A DNA stretch of 26,610 bases from positions 1 to 26,610 of the forward strand of contig JAICLN010000003.1 in assembly GCA_025925615.1 (NCBI GenBank), given 5' to 3'. Positions 21,672 to 26,610 of the stretch are shown here, piece after piece. The stretch's first letter is position 1; the number at the start of each line of letters is the position of its first letter. The translations under genes and the position numbers were made by a program. A model generated the notes under the pieces. It did no database searches, had not been told where the DNA came from, and saw only the letters and a program-made list of their open reading frames with translations. This stretch comes from Actinomycetospora sp. (GTDB lineage Bacteria; Actinomycetota; Actinomycetes; Mycobacteriales; Pseudonocardiaceae).

Positions 21672-24600
21672 GTGCGCAGCGAGCTGTTGCGCACGCTCCT
21701 GGCCCTGCTCGCCGTGGACCCGGGCCGGCCGGTCCCGCTGTCCACGCTGATCGACGAGATCTACGGCGAGGCGCTGCCCAAGGACCCGCGGGCGGCGCTG
21801 CACGTGCAGGTCACGCGGCTGCGCAAGGTCGTCGCCCCGGCCAAGGTCGCGAGCACCGGCGGGGGCTACGCCCTCGAGGTGTCGCGGGCCGAGGTCGACC
21901 TCTGCCGCTTCCAGGACGCCGAGCCCGCCACGGCCCTCGCGTGCATCGACGGCGAGCCCTTCCCGGGCTGCCGCACGACGCCTCGGCTCGAGACCGAGCG
22001 GCGGCGCGTCGAGGTGCGCTGGCTGGAGCTGGTCGAGGACCGCGCCCGCGCATTGCTCGAGGACGACGAGCCCGGGACGGCCCTCTCCGTCGCGGCTCCG
22101 GCCCTCGCCGGCCACCTCGACCGCGAGCACCTGGCCGCGCTCGTGGCGAGCGCGCTGCACCGCGTCGGGCGTTCCGGGGAGGCGCTGCGGACGATCGCCG
22201 CGACCCGCCGGGAGCTCAAGGTCGAGCACGGTCTCGACCCCGGCCCGGAGCTGCGCGCCGTCGAGCGGACGGTGCTGGACGCGCGGGACCGGACCTCCGG
22301 GGGACGCGCCGTCGTCGGGCGCGAGGAGCCCCTCGCGACGATCCGCGCAGGCCTGGACGACCCGGAGGCGGGCCGCCTCGTGCTCGTCGCCGGCGAGGCG
22401 GGCATCGGCAAGTCGACCCTGCTCGGGGCGGCCTCGCAGGAGGCGGCGCGCCGGGGTGCCCGGGTCGGGCGCGGGCTCTGGGAGCACGACCAGGCGCCGT
22501 TCGCCGCGTGGGTCGAGGCCCTGCACGGCGTCGGCGTGCTGCCCCCCTCGCTGCGCGACCCCTCGCCCGGGCGCACGCTGCGCCGCCGGCTCGGCCTGGC
22601 CGCCGACGAGGGCCCGGTGCTCGTCACCCTCGACGACGCCCACCGCGCCGACCGCGCCTCGCTCGACGTGCTGCGCGCCCTCGGCCGCGCCGGGCTCCCG
22701 GCGGGCGTCGTGGTGGTCGTCGCCGCCCGCGAGCCCGACGCCGTCACCCACGCGAGCTGGAGCGAGGCGGCCGCCGACCTCGCCCCGCTCGACGGCGTGG
22801 TCCGCACCGTCCTGCGCGAGCTCGACGAGGCGGGGACGCGGGAGATGGTCGGGACGGAGCTGGGGGAGACCCTCGCGACGACGCTGTGGGACCGGACGGC
22901 GGGACACCCCCTCCACCTGTCCGCGCTGCTCGCCGAGGTGCGTGACCTGCCCGACGACGCCGCCCGCCTCGCGGTCGCCGCGCGCGTGCCCGAGCGGCTG
23001 CGTCCCCTGCTCGACCACCAGCTCCGCCAACTGCCCGACGACTGCCGCGCGGGGCTCGAGGCGCTCGCCGTCCTCGGCGCGATCCCGCTGGCCGACCTGG
23101 CCGCGGCCGTCGGGGTCGAGCCCCGCCGACTCGCCGCCGACCTGCGGCCCGCCGTGACCCTCACCCTCGTCGAGGCGACCGCCGACGGGTTCGCCTTCCG
23201 CCACGAGCTGACCGCCGTCGCCGTGCTGGACACCGTGCCCGCGATCGTCGCCGCGCAGCTGCACCTGGCCCGCTACGAGGCGCTGCCCGCGGACGCGGCC
23301 CCGTTCACGGTGCTGCGCCACGCGCTGGGGGCGGCCACCCTGCTGGACCCCGCCGTCGTCGCCGACGCGCACCTGCCGGCCATCCTCGCCGCCTACCGCG
23401 ACGGCGCCCTCGCCGACGCCGAGGCCCTGCTCGACGCCGCGCGCGAGCACACCACCCGTCCGTGCCGGGAGCGGCTGCTGCGCGGCCTGGTCCTCGAGGC
23501 GCGCGGGCGGGTCGACGAGGCCGCCGACGAGTTCGACGCGGTGGTCGCCGACCCGGGCTCGGACGTCGCCGAGGCGGTCGCCGCGGCGATGGGCGACGAC
23601 GCCCAGGGGCCGTCGGTCGCCGGCCGGCCACGGCGCCTCGAGCGCCTGCGGCGGGTCCGGGAGCTGGCCCTCGACGACCGCCAGCGGGCCCGGGTGCTGC
23701 GCGGGATGATCACCGAGGAGCAGCAGCTCGTCGGCGTGACGGAGACGCCCTCGCTGGTCGCCGAGCTCATGGCGTTCGCCGATGCTCCGGACGAGGCCGA
23801 CCCGCACCTGGCGGCCGAGGTCGCCGTCGCCACGGCGTTCCTCCAGCTCGACGCGGCCGTGCCCGCGGCCGAGCGCGTGGACACCTGCCGTCGGGCCCGG
23901 GAGCTCGCCGACGCCGCGGGCGAGACGACGCTGCGCTTCGAGGCCGACGAGCTGCTGGTCGCCGCTCTCGTGACCGCCGGCCGGCTCCACGACGCCCTCG
24001 AGCGGCGCGTCGCCCTCGTGCCCGAGGCCGAGCGCCGGCACCGGCCCCGCACCATGTGGGCCAACCGCCTCTTCGACGCCGCGCTGCTGCTCGGGACGGG
24101 CAAGGTCGCCGACGCCGACGAGGCCGCCCAGGACGCCCTGGCGCGCGGCCAGGAGTTCGGCATCCCCGACGCCCTCGGCGCGTTCTTCTGCCACCTCGTC
24201 GCGCGACACCTGCTGACCGGGGACATGCCGGTGCTCGGCGGCCTGCCCGCGACCGCGGCCGGCATGTACCCCCGGGTCTCGGCCTGGCGCGCCTGCGCGG
24301 CGGTCGACGCCGTCCACGCCGGGGACGCCTCGACCGCGCGGACCCGCCTCACCGAGTACCACGAGCAGCGCAGCGGCCGGGAGGGCGGCCTCTTCGACCG
24401 CACCGGCCTCTGCCTCGCCGCGTGCGCCGCCTACGCCGTCGACGACGCCGTGACGGCGCGCCTCGTGCTCGACGCCCTGCCCGACGACCCGGGCGCCACC
24501 GTCGTGGTCGGGATCGGCGCGGCGTTCTTCGGCCCGCTCGATCTCTACCGCGGGCTCGCGACGTCGACGGTGGGCGAACCCGACGCCGCCGTCACGCTGT

Positions 24601-24764
24601 TCCGGTCCGCCACGACGACCGCCGTCGATCTGGGCTGGACGCCCTGGGCCGACGCCGCCGAGGCGTTCGCCCACCAGCGGGACGCGGGCACAGAACCGGC
24701 GCCGGCGTCGCCCCCCGCCACGCCGGCACCGATCCCGCCTCTGGGACTCCGGCCGGTGCGCTGA
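21672..24764 (+). CDS. Large BTAD/AAA transcriptional regulator (SARP-like)
   Basis: This is a regulator of about 1030 residues. An N-terminal OmpR-like winged helix (LLRTLLALLAVDPGRPVPLS, then LHVQVTRLRKVVAP and GGGYALEV) is followed by a BTAD helical domain (about 85-205, ending ELKVEHGLDPGPELRAVE). An AAA/STAND ATPase comes next (VVGREEPLATI; Walker A GEAGIGKST at 241-249 with Lys247; Walker B VLVTLDDAHRAD) and then a long TPR-like region to the end. The architecture is that of SARP-type pathway activators. The first usable start is GTG 21672, but the family-typical opening strand (DIRLLGTVEVAG) is encoded in frame just upstream (21627-21662) without any ATG, GTG or TTG. The true start may therefore be a GTA at 21621, ATC or CTG, or the start has been lost. 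It is divergent from the papain-fold gene, which it may control. Confidence 0.9.
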   Translation: MRSELLRTLLALLAVDPGRPVPLSTLIDEIYGEALPKDPRAALHVQVTRLRKVVAPAKVASTGGGYALEVSRAEVDLCRFQDAEPATALACIDGEPFPGCRTTPRLETERRRVEVRWLELVEDRARALLEDDEPGTALSVAAPALAGHLDREHLAALVASALHRVGRSGEALRTIAATRRELKVEHGLDPGPELRAVERTVLDARDRTSGGRAVVGREEPLATIRAGLDDPEAGRLVLVAGEAGIGKSTLLGAASQEAARRGARVGRGLWEHDQAPFAAWVEALHGVGVLPPSLRDPSPGRTLRRRLGLAADEGPVLVTLDDAHRADRASLDVLRALGRAGLPAGVVVVVAAREPDAVTHASWSEAAADLAPLDGVVRTVLRELDEAGTREMVGTELGETLATTLWDRTAGHPLHLSALLAEVRDLPDDAARLAVAARVPERLRPLLDHQLRQLPDDCRAGLEALAVLGAIPLADLAAAVGVEPRRLAADLRPAVTLTLVEATADGFAFRHELTAVAVLDTVPAIVAAQLHLARYEALPADAAPFTVLRHALGAATLLDPAVVADAHLPAILAAYRDGALADAEALLDAAREHTTRPCRERLLRGLVLEARGRVDEAADEFDAVVADPGSDVAEAVAAAMGDDAQGPSVAGRPRRLERLRRVRELALDDRQRARVLRGMITEEQQLVGVTETPSLVAELMAFADAPDEADPHLAAEVAVATAFLQLDAAVPAAERVDTCRRARELADAAGETTLRFEADELLVAALVTAGRLHDALERRVALVPEAERRHRPRTMWANRLFDAALLLGTGKVADADEAAQDALARGQEFGIPDALGAFFCHLVARHLLTGDMPVLGGLPATAAGMYPRVSAWRACAAVDAVHAGDASTARTRLTEYHEQRSGREGGLFDRTGLCLAACAAYAVDDAVTARLVLDALPDDPGATVVVGIGAAFFGPLDLYRGLATSTVGEPDAAVTLFRSATTTAVDLGWTPWADAAEAFAHQRDAGTEPAPASPPATPAPIPPLGLRPVR

Positions 24765-24891
24765 TCGCGCCCCCGCCCCGCCGTCGTCCACGACCTGATC
24801 GAAGCGGACGGGCCTTTCCGCATCCTTTCGCGTGCTCCCGACACCCCCGCGACCTGGACAGGCGCATGATCGTCACTGAGGAGGTGCTCGG

Positions 24892-25851
24892 ATGCGCGGG
24901 CCGTGGACGGGGCTGCTGACGACGGGCGCCGTGGCCGGGACGGCGGCCGTGCTGCTGCCCGAGGTCCTCGGCCTCGACGGTCGGCCGCCGTGGCCGCTCG
25001 TCGTCGCCTTCCGGCGCCGCCTCGCCGTCGGGACCCTGCTCGCGTCGCTGCCCCTCGCGGCGCGACCGGGCCCGACGCGGGGACCGGCGATCGGGACGGC
25101 CGTGGTGGCCGCTGGTGCGGTCGGGCTCTCGACGTGGCGTCACCGGCGGCGCCGCGGGCCGTCCGGGATCGGCACGCGGGAGCTCACCGTGCTCGGCGCG
25201 AACGTCTGGCTGGGCCGTGCCGACCCGGCCGCCCTCGCGGCGACGATCGCCGCCGCACGGCCCGACGTCGTCGTGCTCCCCGAGGCGGGCGACCGCTTCC
25301 GGAAGCGGCTGCTCGACGGCCTCGACGGGTACCGTGGCTGGTCCAGCGCGCCCTACCGCACGAGCGTGGAGGCGGCCGGCGCGGACGACGGGCCGTGCCT
25401 GACCGTGCTCACGGCCGCGCACCTGGGCGAGGTGGACGTGGCGCTGGCGTCGACGGACACCCGGGCGGGCTGGGTCGTCGTCAGCGGCGGCGGGCTCGGC
25501 GCGGTGCGGGTGCTGGGCGTGCACCCGGCCGTGCTCCTGCCGGCCTCGACGCCCGACTGGCACCGCGAGCTGGGCCTGCTGCGCCCGTGGCTCGCGGACC
25601 CCGACCGGCCGACGGTCGTGGTCGGCGACCTCAACGCGACGCTCGAGCACGGAGCGCTGCAGCGCGCGCTCGGGCCCGCCCGTCCGGTGACGTGCCGCGC
25701 GGCGGCGACGTGGCCGTCGTGGTGGCGGCGGCCGTTCGGGGTCACGATCGACCACGTGCTGGTCGCCGGGCCGGTGGGGGTCCGCGGCGTCGAGGTGCTC
25801 GACGTGCCGGGCAGCGACCACCGTGCGGTGCTCGCCCGACTCCTCGTGTGA
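24892..25851 (+). CDS. Membrane-attached endonuclease/exonuclease/phosphatase family protein
   Basis: This is a 319-residue protein. The N-terminal ~85 residues hold two or three hydrophobic segments (GLLTTGAVAGTAAVLLPEVL, VGTLLASLPLAA, AIGTAVVAAGAVGLST) followed by a basic HRRRRR stop. The EEP phosphohydrolase domain comes next: LTVLGANVWLG (first strand, metal Asn), PDVVVLPEAG (metal Glu), VLGVHPAVL, VVVGDLNATLEHG (catalytic Asp/Asn), TIDHVLV and GSDHRAVLARL (catalytic Asp-His). All signature positions are present, so it is probably an active metal-dependent phosphodiesterase or phosphatase facing the outside. The substrate (lipid headgroup, extracellular DNA or other) is open. The ATG has GAGGAGGT 6 bp upstream. 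The 127-bp gap before it has no clear terminator. Confidence 0.88.
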   Translation: MRGPWTGLLTTGAVAGTAAVLLPEVLGLDGRPPWPLVVAFRRRLAVGTLLASLPLAARPGPTRGPAIGTAVVAAGAVGLSTWRHRRRRGPSGIGTRELTVLGANVWLGRADPAALAATIAAARPDVVVLPEAGDRFRKRLLDGLDGYRGWSSAPYRTSVEAAGADDGPCLTVLTAAHLGEVDVALASTDTRAGWVVVSGGGLGAVRVLGVHPAVLLPASTPDWHRELGLLRPWLADPDRPTVVVGDLNATLEHGALQRALGPARPVTCRAAATWPSWWRRPFGVTIDHVLVAGPVGVRGVEVLDVPGSDHRAVLARLLV

Positions 25852-25904
25852 GTCGGCGCCTCCACCCCTCGCCCGGTACGGGCAAACGCATCGGTGAATT
25901 TCTC

Positions 25905-26013
25905 CGTGATCTGCCCGTGATTGCGACCGTCATTGCTGGTGAGCGCGTCGGTTGCGTGTTGCGGAACGCAGGGCGAGAAATTGTCGTGATCTCCCCGTGA
26001 CCTTCACGTTGAT
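25905..26013 (+). promoter_or_regulatory. Two clusters of helically phased CGTGAT repeats
   Basis: Three CGTGAT-like repeats at 25905, 25916 and 25928 and three at 25985, 25996 and 26007 are spaced 11-12 bp apart. Within each cluster CGTGATCTSCCCGTGA is repeated almost exactly. AATTTCTC (25897) and GAGAAATT (25975) flank them as an inverted repeat. Eleven-bp direct repeats are typical of OmpR/PhoB-type response-regulator sites (MtrA and PhoP are known actinobacterial examples). This occupies most of the 230-bp non-coding stretch before the secreted-protein gene. Confidence 0.45.
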
Positions 26014-26081
26014 CACCTCGTTACTCCATCCGAGCAACGCTCCCCAGCAGTGCGACGACTTCCCGACTCCGGAGGACACCC

Positions 26082-26462
26082 ATGGGCAACCACACCACGC
26101 AGCAGGACACCGACCGTCGCGGCGGCCTCGTGGGCCGCGGCGCCTTCACAGCCCTCGCCGCGCTGACCCTCCTGGGCGGGGGCGCCGGCGTCGCGCTCGC
26201 CGACGAGGCCGGCCAGGACGCGACCCAGTCCCAGGCCCAGCAGCACGAGAACAAGGCCTCGGACGATCAGAAGAGCTCGGACGAGCAAGGCTCGGACCAG
26301 CAGGGTTCGGGCCAGAAGGGCTCCGACGAGGGCTCCGACCAAGCCGGGCCGGGCCTGCCGAGCCTCCCGGGCGCCGACAGCGTCGCGAGCCTGACGAGTC
26401 TCCCCACCTCGGCCGCCGCGCGCCCCAGCGCGCCGATCGTCTCGAGCATTCTCGGGGGCTGA
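26082..26462 (+). CDS. Small secreted Asp/Gln/Ser-rich protein
   Basis: This 126-residue protein begins with a basic segment (DRRGGLVGRG) and a hydrophobic core (AFTALAALTLLGGGAGVA). A good signal-peptidase site follows (ALA-DE, after residue 40). The mature part opens with Gln/Asp-rich sequence and a run of short related units (SDEQGSDQQGSGQKGSDEG, about 65-88). It ends with a Pro/Ser/Ala-rich tail (GLPSLPGADSV to SSILGG). It has no cysteine, and the composition points to a disordered secreted or wall-associated protein. ATG 26082 has GGAGG 7 bp upstream. I do not recognise a named family. The long repeat-bearing leader suggests tight regulation and the following hairpin a single-gene transcript. 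Confidence 0.78.
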   Translation: MGNHTTQQDTDRRGGLVGRGAFTALAALTLLGGGAGVALADEAGQDATQSQAQQHENKASDDQKSSDEQGSDQQGSGQKGSDEGSDQAGPGLPSLPGADSVASLTSLPTSAAARPSAPIVSSILGG

Positions 26463-26477
26463 GCCCACCAGCACTCC

Positions 26478-26520
26478 CACGTCGGCGGGCGGAACCAATT
26501 GGGCTCCGCCCGCCGACGTG
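26478..26520 (+). terminator. Strong intrinsic terminator after the secreted-protein gene
   Basis: Perfect 16-bp arms (26478-26493 and 26505-26520) lie 16 bp after the stop, and the loop itself contains the palindrome CCAATTGG. The next bases are TGTCTACA, not a clean T-run, as is usual for actinobacteria. The last 90 bp of the window show nothing recognisable. Confidence 0.85.
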
Positions 26521-26610
26521 TGTCTACACCGCACCTACCCGGTCGGGCACCACCGAAACGCACACCGCCTTAGCCAATGCCGATACTGCCGCGGGTCAAT
26601 AGGCGGAAAA

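Noticed and set aside
21591..24791. Long minus-strand open frame opposite the BTAD regulator
   Set aside because: Same codon-shadow composition (Gly/Arg/Val/Gln-rich, no domain); the + strand has clear BTAD, AAA and TPR signatures.
25852..26081. Riboswitch (for example the c-di-AMP type found before actinobacterial wall-remodelling genes)
   Set aside because: I could not match the conserved core; the phased direct repeats explain the conserved-looking blocks better.
1..26610. tRNA, rRNA, complete insertion sequence, integrase or toxin-antitoxin genes
   Set aside because: None was recognisable on either strand; the repeats found are short palindromes without a transposase.

Overview
The window is uniformly very GC-rich DNA with GTG/ATG starts behind purine-rich ribosome sites. 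Its family content is actinobacterial: a class F sortase, two large ATPase-type LuxR/BTAD regulators, an F420/FMN split-barrel (PPOX) protein, a Lsr2-free small secreted Asp/Gln-rich protein, and a helix-turn-helix protein of the type common in Pseudonocardiales and Streptomycetales. The protein style suggests Pseudonocardiaceae (Pseudonocardia or Actinomycetospora-like). That placement is inference, because there is no rRNA or marker gene here.

Layout. (1) 1-649 is the 3' end of a polysaccharide flippase. (2) 653-2639 is a cytochrome P450 and a divergent TetR regulator sharing a short operator-like palindrome. (3) 2811-11714 is the core of an exopolysaccharide or capsule locus. It holds a Wzz-type chain-length/ATPase protein with a long disordered tail, a Wzy/O-antigen-ligase-type membrane protein, two GT-B glycosyltransferases, an exported right-handed beta-helix (pectate-lyase-like) protein and a polyprenyl-phosphate sugar-1-phosphate transferase. 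(4) 11980-14991 is a large LuxR-type ATPase regulator divergent from the sugar transferase. (5) 15032-16573 is a membrane-anchored DUF4397 plus class F sortase fusion. (6) 16531-19007 is a GT2 and a GT4 glycosyltransferase, divergent from each other. (7) 19086-21594 is a worn region: a membrane protein split from its HTH module, a palindrome-flanked 105-bp element, a PPOX protein that has apparently lost its stop codon and runs antisense through its neighbour, and a permuted papain-fold protein. (8) 21672-24764 is a second large regulator (BTAD/AAA type). (9) 24892-25851 is a membrane-attached endonuclease/exonuclease/phosphatase-fold protein. (10) 26082-26462 is a small secreted Asp/Gln/Ser-rich protein behind a leader with helically phased repeats, closed by a strong terminator.

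How it fits together. The sugar transferase starts a lipid-linked repeat unit, the GT2/GT4 enzymes extend it, the flippase exports it, the Wzy-like protein polymerises or transfers it, and the Wzz-like protein sets its length. The beta-helix protein may modify the polymer outside the cell. The sortase could tie surface proteins into the same envelope layer, but no sortase substrate is visible here. A 19-bp inverted-repeat element occurs twice (11791-11809 and 17621-17639). In both cases it is in the same orientation and 77 bp upstream of a leftward exopolysaccharide gene, which ties the two halves of the locus together as a candidate regulon. The adjacent LuxR-type ATPase is the obvious but unproven candidate regulator.

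The signals I rate highest are that shared element, a second palindromic repeat family found at two convergent gene ends, a Wzz protein lacking both the Walker A lysine and any C-terminal tyrosine, the DUF4397-sortase fusion, and the phased repeats before the secreted protein. I do not see one clear-cut new enzymatic system. The novelty is mainly in regulation and surface-assembly architecture.
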